From assembly GCA_010356995.1 (NCBI GenBank), contig ML996698.1, positions 608,159 through 672,158 of the forward strand: a stretch of 64,000 nucleotides of DNA, given 5' to 3'. The first letter of the stretch is position 1; the number at the start of each line of letters is the position of its first letter. The DNA is from Trichodelitschia bisporula. Lineage: Eukaryota; Ascomycota; Dothideomycetes; Phaeotrichales; Phaeotrichaceae. The position numbers and the translations under genes are program-made. Under the pieces are notes generated by a model. It did not search any database. It was given only the letters and a program-made list of their open reading frames with translations, and was not told where the DNA came from. Shown here piece after piece: positions 48,105 to 58,720 of the stretch.

Positions 48105-49638
48105 ATGGCGAAACGCATCAGCTCGGCCTGTCTTGGGCAGCTGCAAGTCGCATTCGCTGAGCGGCCTGATCTCGTCAAGAGGCTTCAGGCTTTCCAAGGT
48201 ATCAACCATCGCGCCATATCGCGCACGTCTATCTAACCTTTGAATGCGGCAGATGAATCCCTCCTCTTGGAACTCGCCTCCTTTGTGCAAGGCCTCAAAG
48301 GCGCATCTACCAACCTTGCAGCAGTGGGCAAGAAGCGGAAACTTGATGGATCTACAACCGCAGCCGACAATGGCACAGGGACATCGGAGGGATGGATGGA
48401 CCGGAGTGCACGCCCAATCTACTCGGCGGAAATCAGTTTCTCAATGCCCCAGAGGAAGAAGTTGAGGATGGAGTTCATCAGAGGTGGGGACAAATCTTCG
48501 GGAGGAGTGCGTGCCGTCGATTCGGCTGGGGAAACAGAATTTGGCATTAGCTGGAAAGGTGTCGGTGAGTGAACTCGCCCCGTCGCCCACGCAATGCATG
48601 TGCTAATCCGATCCAGATCAAGTCATTTGCCTCCCGGTCCCCGAGAAGACCAAGCGGCAGCATAATTTTGTTGTTATCCCCCGTGGTTATGAAGGGCTCT
48701 CACCCTCCGCCGATGGGTCAGAACCTATTGTGTGGACTGTGTTTGAGCCTTCGGCCAAGGAGAAGGCCGCAGGCACGCTACCCGACGAGCCTGGGAATAC
48801 CGTTCAAGCATTAAATGAGCAACTCGCGCAATTTGGGAATAAGGTCATCTTTGCCGACGCGAAAGAGTTTGCGAGCACGCTTCCGGAGAGCCACCGCAAA
48901 GGCGAAACGGCTTACCACGTCCCGGCGCACCGAGGGAGTAAAGACGGTAGGTCCTTCTTACTCCCGCATGGCAGTTACATTTGGCCTGGAACTATAGCTC
49001 AATTGTCCTAGGCTATCTGTATTTTTTAGGACGAGGAATTCTCTTCGCCTTCAAGAAGCCGCTCCTCTTCCTTCCCCTTTCCTCCATCGCATCCATCTCC
49101 TACACCTCCGTTCTGCAACGCACCTTCAATCTCAACGTCATGGTCCAGTCAGATGACGGGAAGGAGGACCAAGAAGTCGAATTCTCCATGCTTGATCAAG
49201 CTAATTTCGCGGGCATCGACGAGTATGTCAAACGCCACGAACTTCAAGACGCCAGCCTTGCTGAGCAACGCAAGGCCAAGCGGTTCAATGTGAATGAACC
49301 CAAGAGCGCCCGGGATGGCGGTGATGCGAATGGCGCGGTCACAGCCGGCGAGAACGGTGACGGAGATGAAACGGAACTGCAGAAGGCGGAGAAACTTTTG
49401 CAGGACGAGGAAGATGAGATGGAAGAGGTAAGTCCTCTACCTTGCAAGGCTCGGGACGACTGACATGTCCTAGGATTACGTGGATGAGGGGAGTGGAGTT
49501 GAATCTAGCGATGAAGAAGAGGAAAACGAATACGGTGAGGAGGAGGGCGGCTATGAAGATGACGCAGAGGAATATGGCGAAGAGTATGAGGATGGGGAAG
49601 GATACGACGAGGGGGAAGGGTATGACGAGGAAGGCTAG
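48105..49638 (+). CDS. RTT106: Histone chaperone Rtt106
   Basis: Binds H3-H4 (H3K56ac) and deposits them in replication-coupled and heterochromatin assembly. Exons 48105-48198, 48253-48564, 48617-48946, 49030-49427, 49474-49638; 432 residues. An N-terminal helical dimerisation region ([16 protein letters not shown]...[12 protein letters not shown]) is followed by the double PH-like core: [54 protein letters not shown], then [35 protein letters not shown] and [23 protein letters not shown]. The C-terminus is a strongly acidic tail ([29 protein letters not shown]...), the usual histone-chaperone ending. Confidence 0.95.
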
Positions 49639-50196
49639 CGATGCGTATCGGCAAGGATGCGTAGGTCGTGAGTACACCTGTCGTGTACCTTGTTTGAGTG
49701 GTGGCCGCCTTACGACTGCCTTGTCCAGGAACCTGGCCCTCTATTCCCATCTGATGTATATTTGGGGATTTCCGCCGGGGTGGCAGCGGTGGGCATGAAA
49801 GCGGCAGGTGATTGGACAACAGCAGCCGATCACGACCCCAAGCTCGTCTGGCAAAATGCAAGTTGGGTTGATTGTCTTCTCCAGGCCTGTCGTACAATAT
49901 AATTTCTCGCGTGTGCGCGGCAGGGTTTGACGAGAAGAGCTGCAAAGTTCAATGTAGGGAAATGGTTCCTGCCAAGCTTGGACATGGGATTTTTAACCAG
50001 GGATCGCGTCACAACCTGTAAGGGGCAAGAGCAGCAAGATCTTTCACTGGTGATAACAGCCGAAAAGGGAAGGTCGTAAAGGGATGTACAGCCAGGATGA
50101 CATGATCCAGTTTGGCACTGGGAGTATTACTTCCATAAACTCCTCACCTGCAGCTGCGCGGGTTGATGTACGGCCTCTTGACCATCGTCAATCGCT
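49639..50196. other. Intergenic, no gene seen
   Basis: 558 bases between RTT106 and the carboxypeptidase gene; presumed 3' UTR and promoter. Confidence 0.45.
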
Positions 50197-52274
50197 ATGA
50201 GATGTTGTCTCGCCATTGTGTGGCTTAGTGCCTTTGCGTCCCTAAACTTGCGAACCTCTTGGGCTCTCAAAGCCCGGGAGTCTCGGCAAGCTGCCAACAG
50301 GCTCGTCGACGTTCGTTCCTATGGACATGAGGATGAAGCCCGTGGAGGGCTTTCCGGGTTCAGTGCTCCAACAACATATCCAGGCGGTGCACCGACATCA
50401 CGGTTTCTCACTGAAAGATCGATGCGTGAGTGGGTCCTTCTACGGCCTTGCAGAACACTGAAAGTGTCTCAGCGTTCTGGGTTGACGGCAAGGGACTGCC
50501 TGATATTGACTTTGACATTGGCGTATGGTCACGAACGTATCGTAAAATGTCAGGGCCGCTCACTGGCGCAGGAATCGTACGCGGGACTCTTGCCAATCAG
50601 TGACAACCCTGCGGAGACGCGGAAGCTGTTCTTCTGGTTCTTTCCGTCAACATACCCGAACGCTTCTAATGAAGTGGCAATATGGCTAAACGGAGGTGCA
50701 ATTGGACCTTTCTCAAATGGGGGAACAAGGCTAAGACTTGCAGAACCGGGTTGTAGCTCGCTCATTGGGCTTATGACCCAGAATGGACCGTAAGTTTGCC
50801 CGATCCATAGGGCAACAGTGTTGCGCTGATGACTGACTGCTGCAAGATTTATATGGCCTCCTGGAGCGCCAGCACCTATGCCGAATCCGTATTCCTGGGT
50901 CAACCTCACCAACGTGCTTTGGGTGGAGCAACCGGTTGGCGTTGGATTTACTCAAGGTTTGTTATAGCCTGCCGCTTCCCCGTATACTTTACTGATGCTT
51001 TTAAGGGACGCCCGGGATTGCCGATGAATCCGGTCTTTCCCAGCAGTTTATGGGCTTCTACAAGCAGTTCGTTGACACATTTGGCCTTCTTGCTTCGGAT
51101 GTATATCTTGCCAGCGAAAGGTGCCTTCTTCCAGTGTGGGATTATGTGAGTAAGCTGACTGTTACAGCTATGGTGGATACTACGTCCCTTATATTGCCGA
51201 TGCTTTCATCAAGGCGAACGACAAGAACTATTTCAACTTGAAGGGCATTTCCCTCACCAACCCTATCATCGGCGATGACACGAACCAGGGCGAGGTTGCG
51301 AGTGTAGGTGCTTCAACAGGCCTACGACCTGCAACATTTAACACCCACTAGGCGCAGTTCATGGATTATTGGCAAAATCTGCTCTATCTCAACACGTCCT
51401 TCACCAAATCTGTCTATTCTCTCGCTGAGAAGTGCCAGTATCAGGCCTATCTCGACAAGTACATGACATTTCCACCACCCGGACTACTACCAAAGTTACC
51501 GAGTCCATATTTCTATCCAGCAGTCGCGTAAGCTCCCACTCGACCTCACAAGGGTTATGGGACGATTTAAAGCTGATGGCCGACAGCGATTGTGCCATTT
51601 CACCGTACATCAACAGGGCGGCACTGGAAGCTAACCAGTGCTTCAATGCCTATAATATTCTAGACGCTTGCCCGGCTCCGCAATCGGCACTAGACAGCCC
51701 ATCACGCGGTACGCTTTATAGGCGGCCCCCATTCCACCAGCTAACACCCCTAGACAACTCCGTTATAAGTAGGTATCTCAACCGTCCCTCCGTCCGCACC
51801 GCCATCCACGCCCCGCCGGAACGCTGGTCACCATGTGTCCCCTCAAACCGAACCTTCCTCCCGCCGGGCGACCAATCGCCTCCACCCGCCTCAAACGGCG
51901 TTCTAGCCCGCGTAATTGAGCACACAAACAACACGTTCATCGGCTCGGGTAATCTTGACTTCGTGCTGCCAACCAATGGCACCCTGCTTGCGTTGCAGAA
52001 TGTGACCTGGAATGGAAAGCAGGGGTTTCAGGTGTATCCTGGGAGAGCGCCGTTGAGGGTCCCAGGTCTACGGGGGTCAAGGAAGGGTTCGGGCCGGGCG
52101 CCGGGCCGCGTCGGGTCTTGGGGTCGGGAGCGAGGGGTCACATTTTGGCAGGTCCAACGTGCGGGACACGGGGTTATGAGCGAAGCTCCGGGGGCGGCAT
52201 ATCGTGTTATGGAGGTGCTGCTAGGGCGGGTGAATGACTTAGGTAATACGGGACGGTTTTCGACGCAAAGCTAG
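50197..52274 (+). CDS. Secreted/vacuolar serine carboxypeptidase (family S10)
   Basis: Nine exons: 50197-50425, 50473-50522, 50572-50695, 50744-50789, 50847-50956, 51006-51120, 51168-51303, 51352-51527, 51587-52274; 557 residues. N-terminal signal peptide ([23 protein letters not shown]). Catalytic Ser lies in SESYGGYY, formed across the intron at 51121; the His is in [11 protein letters not shown] near the C-terminus; the Asp should lie in the [17 protein letters not shown] region. The oxyanion/substrate motif is NGEPGCSS rather than NGGPGCSS, produced by splicing a 48-bp intron. Several N-glycosylation sequons are present (NVTWNG, NTSFT, NLTNV). A 45-bp GT/AG segment at about 51711-51755 is also an optional in-frame intron, which would give 542 residues. 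Confidence 0.88.
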
Positions 52275-52645
52275 TCGGGCCGCATAGGCAAGCCGGACAT
52301 GCGAAGATACCCCGAGAGCGGTGAGAGACACCGGACATCTGACGTTGAGTTAGACGTATAAGATCTCCATTAACCAATTAATCTGCGGTATTTTGGGCCA
52401 GACATGGCGTTCTGGAAGATCTTAAGTGCCCGGGTATCCACTAACCACGCAGCGACGCAACACCGAAGCAAATTGGGCGATGCCAATGAATTGATTATTA
52501 TTTACTAGCGTCCCAGCCTCATCAGCTTTTGACAGAAATACAGAGCCCGTTCGCCGATAAAAATGCCCACGTCCAAGGTTGCTGCCCCGACCGATCAATC
52601 CGTATATCCATCCATCCTCCAAGCACCCGTCTCAACACATCAAAT
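52275..52645. other. Intergenic, convergent 3' flanks
   Basis: 371 bases between the carboxypeptidase and CFEM genes; AT-rich centre, no coding signal. Confidence 0.5.
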
Positions 52646-53164
52646 TTACAAGGCAGCAGCGAGAAGGAGACCCGCACCGGCAGCGAGCATCTCAGCACGG
52701 GGCATCGAGGCGCCGTTCGTCTTCTTGGAGTCGGCAGAGGCGGACGTCGCCGTAATGCCGGGCGCGGCGCTCTTGTTCGCACTCTGCTGGGCGAGGGCCT
52801 TGGAGCAGATGGAGGCGGAGGCAGGGGCAACGGCTGTTGTACATGAGCATATGTGCGGGATAGTCTGGGAAGTGGATGATGCTTACCCGCCGCGTCGGCG
52901 GAAGAGCACGCCTTCAGGATGCAGGGCGTCACCTCCTTGGTGATCTTATCCTTGCCCGTCGTGCACTGGCAGATGGTGTCGTTGGAGTCACACCCGGCCG
53001 CCTTGATGGCGTCTTGGAAGCATGTGAGCTGGACGGGATGTTAGCATTTGATAGTTGTTGGGTAGACCTAGAGCTGGACTAACCGAGCAGTATGGGAGGC
53101 CGGTGATGTCGGCAGCAAGGCCAACAGAGGCCAGTGAGAGAAGAGCGACGATGGAGAAACGCAT
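52646..53164 (-). CDS. CFEM-domain GPI-anchored extracellular protein
   Basis: Minus-strand exons 53164-53084, 53028-52887, 52833-52646 give 136 residues. Signal peptide MRFSIVALLSLASVGLA, then a CFEM domain with all eight cysteines (YCS, LTCF, AGCDSNDTICQC, TPCILKAC, SICSKAL). The aspartate in the CDSNDTICQC segment occupies the position that binds haem iron in Candida CFEM proteins. A Ser/Ala/Lys linker leads to a hydrophobic C-terminus (MLAAGAGLLLAAAL), a GPI-attachment signal. Such proteins serve in the cell wall, haem uptake or host interaction; which applies here is unknown. Both introns have GT donors (GTTAGT, GTAAGC) and join in frame. Confidence 0.9.
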
Positions 53165-54845
53165 GGTGATGATATTTAAACGAAGGGTACGATGTTGAGA
53201 TTAGGTATTAGTCGGTAGTGTTAAAGGACAATTTTTTCTACAGCTGGAAGGCGAGCAGGATGAAGAAGAGAGCAGTAGGATTCTGGGAGCGCGATCCATA
53301 TCAATAACTGAGCGACCCAGCCCCAGGGGCACCGCAATGTTATCCTCGATGGCTTGCAGCAACGGGCGCCAGCCATCACATTAGCCCCGGCAGAGCGAAC
53401 GCCGTGGCGCCACCGTCAAAGACAGGATTCAGCGGCCGTCAAGGCTGGCGGTGCAAGAAAAGAAGCCGGACGAGTAAGAGCGAGCACGGGATCAGGGATC
53501 CACGGCGGCATCAATGGAATACGGATAGTCGTTGACGCTTGTGCTGTTTCCGATGCTTGAGTGCCGGGGGGTAACCTCTCGACCGTCATTCAGTATTGGA
53601 AGGAGAAATGCCCCCAAGAGCTTGAGGAGCCGAGCCGGATCGGCATTTCTCCAACACCAACTCCGGACTGCAGATCAGGGTAAGCAATGAGGGGGGGGGG
53701 AAGCGCAGCGCCACGGCACGCCTCGTTCAGCCGCATGGCCCATCCAAGGTAAAGAAACGAGCTCCAGCCTGACCAGCCCCCCCCCCCCGGCGGAAGCCGC
53801 TGAGAGTGCAGGAGATTCAGGGCGGGAGTGGGGAGCCTGAGCCTGGAACGCCTCACGATTTTGATGCGCTGGCCGTCACGGTTGCTGCGGATACCCAGCC
53901 TGGGGGGAAGGGCTGCCCTCACAGGATTAAAGATGAGGAGACTGTTGCGTGCAGCAAGAGGCAACGTAAGCTACTGTGACACCACAGTCACTTTACGATT
54001 ACAAAGTAACATCAATGAGAGTCAAGTTCATCAGCAAGTACGTAGATTCTGAAGGGTCGATGGACAGAAGTAATTGACATGTACTTAGAGTTTTAAGCGT
54101 CAACAAAAGTCGGCAAGGAACCGCGTTTCGGCTTGTCTGCGACCCCATTAAGCCCCGCAAGCCATCTGAAAAAGTCGTAGCCGTACCGCCGGGGTATTTT
54201 GCGGATTGAGGCAGCCACGACATTTCTGGATGGCGCTTTGCCCCTTGCTCGTGCACGTTGTGCTTCGTAGCCTAGCCCTTAGCCCCCTCCCCTGTCTTCA
54301 AAGGCGCAGTCTTGTTCCAAAATAGCAAGCCAAGCGATGGAGGAAGCCCGGTGGTACATAGTGTGAGGAAGGAGGTGTCAAGGGAGCTCCATGCCCACGT
54401 GATTCATCATCATTGCTAGAATATAAGAAGTAGGAGCAGTCGCCCCCAAAATCACCTTTGCCTCTGGCTGACCGGAAACTGCCCAACGGAAAGCTGCTAC
54501 CGGCTGCGATGGTGTGGCGCATCCGATGCGACGGGCAAGACATGACTGCACAACATCCAAACATCCAGTCTACCGGGCTGTCGCGAAAAGCTGACGGGCG
54601 ACACACCAGTGGTGTCGGAAGCCGGCGATGGTGTCGGATGGCAGCAAATGATGACTTCATGGTCCCCTGCTCGCAAGCTGAGTTTCTTCATCCAACATGA
54701 GATTCAAATCCATTACTACCGTGCCACCCATCCACATATATGCCAAACATTTACACGGATCTGACCAGAAACCGAAACTCCATATGTATGCCCGGGGGTA
54801 TCATCTACTACGAGCAACACCGGCGGAGGTACGACGGCTTATGTA
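53165..54845. other. Intergenic, no gene recognised; holds one copy of a repeat
   Basis: 1.7 kb. Contains homopolymer tracts (about ten G at 53692-53701, eleven C at 53778-53790). 54168-54240 is one copy of a roughly 72-bp repeat whose second copy is at 56270-56341. Open frames have no recognisable product. Confidence 0.45.
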
Positions 54846-56341
54846 CTACATCATTATCCAGCAACTAGGGCTGATCCAGTCGAACGCTCTTGGTAGATGC
54901 GGAACTGGATGAAGATGGCGGCATCCTCCGCCATGGTCCCCAGCGACCCGATCAGCCACGGAAGGTTCTTAATGAGATATTCTTTCTCGAGAGAGTGGAA
55001 AAGAATCTACGGGGATTAGTTCAGTAAGATCGAGGGAGCACCACGTGATCATCTTACTCCTGCGCCGTACGTGGCATTGCCCAAAAGCGAGAGCAAGAAG
55101 AAGAGCAAGGAAAGGCCTTCGCATGACTTTTCCTGCCAATTCTTGTATATCTGAGGAAGCCTCGCCCTGAGACCCGTCAGTGTTCGTCCAGAAAGCTCCT
55201 GGTTGCGTACCCGAGATAGCAAACGGCACTCGCATAACCGAGCACTTGAGCACCCCAGGCGACTCGTTCCGGGCCCTCTCCCGAGCCGGCACCGCCTGTT
55301 GGAGCCGGTTGCCAGACACCCGTCCGCCAGGCAATGGCCCAGCCCGCGGTCCCGATGAGGCACACGGCAAGCAGGGACAACAAGTTCTTGATCCACCCGC
55401 TGCTGCCAGACTCTTCTTCCAAAATTTCGGCCAGGGAATCTCTCCGCGTTCCGCGGCTGAGCCGCCGTGACGCAGCCGAGGAACGACGGCGTGTGTGCGA
55501 ACCGGGCAGGCCTATTGAGCTGTGCGAAGCGCGCCTCAGCAGCGGCGCGTGCTCATCCTCTCGGTTTGGCCTTTGTTCGGTACCGTTAGAGAGCCGGTCT
55601 TCAGGTATAGGGGTGCTCTTTCGACGGTTGAGAAAGTTGTAGTAGAGACACTGTGAGATAAGGATGGTGTCTGCGATGCAGAAGTAGACAGCGAGGGCGA
55701 CGACGGTGGGTACAAGCTGGGCCCAGGCAGCACCGATAAGGTTGGTGAGATCACCGACGAGCCAGACTGTGAGGAACAGGAGTGAGATGCCCGCGGCGGA
55801 CTGCTGGGTATAGTTTTGGACCAACTGGGGCACCTGAAGCTGTATCAGCTAGTGCGGGGCGGGCAGCATTCCGCGAAGAACTTACCAAGAGAAACACCCA
55901 GGCTGCCAGGGATATGGAGCCAAAGATACCGCTCAGTGCTTCCTGCAGAGTGAGGGAGACGGGATCTCCTCTGGGCGCGATGGAGGAGGCCATCAGACGG
56001 TGCAGATGGGACTGATTAGAGGAACGGAAGAGGACTGTGGATGCTGCAATGGTCACGATCCACAGCAGCGGACGACACTGGGATGAGATGCTTCGTAAGA
56101 AGAAATTTTTGGCTGTACAGTTTTTGGATGGAGGCTCAAAAAGATTTTGAGGATTGGGGGGGGAGATCACTGCGTCATCTTGCCATTGAGTGGTGGTTCG
56201 TTTGGTGGGGAGACTTTTTCCTTTCTCCTGTTTCATTGGAGTCGACGGGTCACTTGGTTCAGGGCTACCGAAAAAGTCGTGGCCGTTCGATCAGGGTTTT
56301 TTTGCGGATAGGGGGTGCCATGACCTTTCCAGATGCCCTTT
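54168..56341. repeat. Diverged direct repeat flanking the YPQ-type gene
   Basis: Copies of about 72 bp at 54168-54240 and 56270-56341, both starting GAAAAAGTCGT and ending CTTTG, with TTTTGCGGAT in the middle. By eye roughly 70 percent identical, same orientation. The entry spans both copies and the gene between them. Confidence 0.65.
54846..55993 (-). CDS. PQ-loop vacuolar transporter (YPQ type) with C-terminal frameshift
   Basis: Seven-helix PQ-loop protein like yeast Ypq1-3, vacuolar exporters of basic amino acids. Minus-strand exons 55993-55886, 55833-55211, 55166-55058, 55007-54846. PQ-loop 1 is LVPQLVQNYTQQSAAGIS, formed across intron 1; PQ-loop 2 is ARLPQIYKNWQEKSCEGLS, formed across intron 2. 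A long cytosolic loop with REDEHAPLL lies between. In the last exon the reading runs ILFHSLEKEYLIKNLP and then leaves the conserved frame: the family sequence WLIGSLGTMAEDAAIFIQF continues one base over, ending with a TAA at 54854-54856. As read, the protein ends with about 38 unrelated residues (stop at 54846-54848). The extra base lies in the GGG at 54960-54962 (CCC on the coding strand). It is either a real mutation or a consensus error. Confidence 0.88.
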
Positions 56342-57373
56342 GTGCGGAGCCCTGAAGTGACTTGAAGGGGACAGGAGTGGGGTAGCTACTGCAGTAGGGG
56401 ACTAGAGCAGGGTTCAATCATAGCAACTCTTCGGAGACAACCACACACGGTTAGCGAGAGGATGAAGAAAGATGGTGATAAGTCGAGTGCACAGTACGGA
56501 TGTAGTAGTGGCAAGTGGGAATGGAACAAGGTGACGGTGAACGAGGAGGGACCATATATACGATGGGGGTATTACGGCATTGCTGCACAGAAGATAGAGC
56601 TGATTCTTTTACCCTCTGAACCTTCAACATCCTTCGTTTAACCCTCTTTCCCGCGATGCTATGTATCGCAAATCGCCATGGTACATCGCCATCGTCTCTC
56701 CAACCGTCAACCCTAGCTATCGTTTGCGCCTTACGGTAGCTAAGTTGCGTACTTACCGTACTTGATTAATTGCCACGCTTGCCACTGTGATGTTGCAAGC
56801 GCTATGCAAAGCATCGTGAAATGCTTTGAAGTGCATACTGTAAGCGTCCTCGGATGCAGTGTTCCGCGCAGGCCCTTGTCGTGTAGCCCACCGACCAGTC
56901 ACAGGCTCGTATCGACATCCGCGCCGAAGTCGTTAAAACCCGCAGTGCAGCGCCACCCCGCCCGTCGTCTTTGCTCCTTCCGCCTTCAGTTGCGTGCTGC
57001 TCCATCTTTTCGTTCTTCTCGCAGCAACAACACCACAACTTCCCTCCCTCTCTTTCCAACTACTATTTCCATCACTCGCTCATCTAACCTTGATCAGCCC
57101 ATCGCTACTGTTAACTTACTGCTTTGTCTTTATCAATCTTTCACCAAACTGCTCTTTCCCGAGCTTCTTTGTCAACTGCGCCACAACCTTTCTACCGTAC
57201 CTCCCCCCAATTTGTTGAACCCTGCTCCAATCTCTCGAGCTTTCCGTCTATTATTCCCACCCTCCGCCCCCAACCACCAGTAATCTTCAGTAGTCACGCT
57301 TTCGGTCCTTCGTTTGTTCGTCTTGCCAGTTGTCCTTCGCACGCCGCGTCGAAGTTGCGCAAAACCACCGACC
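55994..57373. other. Divergent intergenic region, YPQ-type / Mid2-like
   Basis: 1.4 kb. Holds the second copy of the 72-bp repeat, a TATATA-like sequence (ACCATATATACG, 56550-56561) and, over the last 400 bases, a CT-rich leader of the Mid2-like gene. No gene recognised. Confidence 0.5.
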
Positions 57374-58168
57374 ATGCTCCTTCCAATGCGCCTCTCCTCG
57401 CTCGCCATCTTCTCGCTCCTCCTCCCTCTTACCCTCGCCGCGGAAGTGCCCGACGGTATCCATAATAAACGGCAAAATGGCGGCACTGGATCATCAGCCG
57501 CTGTTGCTTCCACCACTCCAGATCCTCCTGCCACAACGGAGACGGTGACGGCGACTCCCACCACCAGCATCATCACCACCACATCTCGTTCTACCTCCAC
57601 GCCTCAACCCCCCACAACCACCGTGCAGTCCACGACCACGGCCCCCACCACGACGCGCTCTACGCCCTCCTCAACCTCATCGACGGAGCAGAGCAACACA
57701 TCGCGCACCACCGTCACGTCGGCTTTGGTTGCCACCTCTACGCAGCAGATCACCACCGTCATCGTCACCACCTCGGCAGACGGCAATATCGTCTCCTCGA
57801 CGATGACATCGTCGGTAATTGTTTCCAGGACCACCGGCTTCGCGACCTTCACCACCACGCCCTCTCTTCTCGCCTCGACATCTGACAAGAAGTCATCTGG
57901 CCTCTCCTCGTCGAGCAAGAAGATTATCGGCGGCGTAGTTGGCGGCATAGGTGGGGCCATCCTCCTGGGCGGCATAGCGCTGGTATGCTGGCGCATATGG
58001 GGACGGAAGAAGCGCGTGGGCGATGACTTAGACGACCTAAGCGGCACGTCGGCTGTCGGCTCGCCGCGGGAGAAGAGGGGTGTTAGCGGTCGTCTGGCCG
58101 AGGACGACAATCCCGTGGATCGGTATGCTCAACCGGGAGTGAAACCGAATGCGGCGGCAAACTTCTAG
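57374..58168 (+). CDS. Mid2/Wsc-like single-pass cell-surface sensor
   Basis: 264 residues, no intron. Signal peptide (MLLPMRLSSLAIFSLLLPLTLAA), then an extracellular part of about 175 residues made almost wholly of Thr/Ser/Pro (TTTSRSTSTPQPPTTT-like), expected to be heavily O-mannosylated. One membrane helix is seen near residues 193-215 (IIGGVVGGIGGAILLGGIALVCW), followed by a basic stop-transfer RIWGRKKR and a short cytosolic tail with acidic and basic patches. This is the architecture of Mid2-type cell-wall integrity sensors and of related fungal mucin-like proteins. The NGGTG...KRQ stretch after the signal peptide contains a KR dibasic site that Kex2 could cleave. No WSC or other cysteine domain is present. 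Confidence 0.8.
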   Translation: MLLPMRLSSLAIFSLLLPLTLAAEVPDGIHNKRQNGGTGSSAAVASTTPDPPATTETVTATPTTSIITTTSRSTSTPQPPTTTVQSTTTAPTTTRSTPSSTSSTEQSNTSRTTVTSALVATSTQQITTVIVTTSADGNIVSSTMTSSVIVSRTTGFATFTTTPSLLASTSDKKSSGLSSSSKKIIGGVVGGIGGAILLGGIALVCWRIWGRKKRVGDDLDDLSGTSAVGSPREKRGVSGRLAEDDNPVDRYAQPGVKPNAAANF

Positions 58169-58720
58169 GCTCTGTCTCTTCAGCGTTAGCACACTCGACA
58201 CTCATTGAGAGGGCGTAACTGCTCAGTGCTTGTTTATTGGATGGCTCGCTTTGTAGTGGCATAAGTTTGCGTATATATTTGCTGCGAGCTATACAAGAGG
58301 CGGCAGCCGGCTTAATGTTATTGAATGAAAAGTACACATCAGAGGAAGTCGCGCCATGCCGGTATCCGTCTGGGAGCGGTGGGGCATGACAAGCAAAATG
58401 AAATGAGGAGAATGTAGTTGTTCTCCCGTAACCTGTTGCGGTGATGTGCGTAGATGCGTCGTCCTCTCGCGTCCTGACTCCTTGCCTCTGAAGTGCGCTC
58501 TCGCAATCTTAAATACAGCCTGGCTGTTCTCAGGCCCACCATCATTCCTGCCCGCAGGTGTACTGCAGCCGTCCGAGACCTGACAACTTCCGGAGACATG
58601 TACGCCTTGGCAAACGGGCCCAGCAGATGCAGCCTGTCACGCACCTAGGTACGCTCGTGGCCTCGCCTCCCCAACACCAAACTCAACAACTCATCCACTC
58701 ATTACCTCTCCACAGCACAA
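58169..58720. other. Intergenic, 3' flank and PTC5 promoter
   Basis: 552 bases, no gene seen. The last 100 bases before the PTC5 ATG are C/A-rich. Confidence 0.5.

Noticed and set aside
50696-50743. A 16-residue insertion splitting the carboxypeptidase oxyanion motif
   Set aside because: The segment starts GTGCAA, has a CTAAG branch-like site and ends GCAG; removing it restores a contiguous NG-PGCSS motif, so it is an intron.
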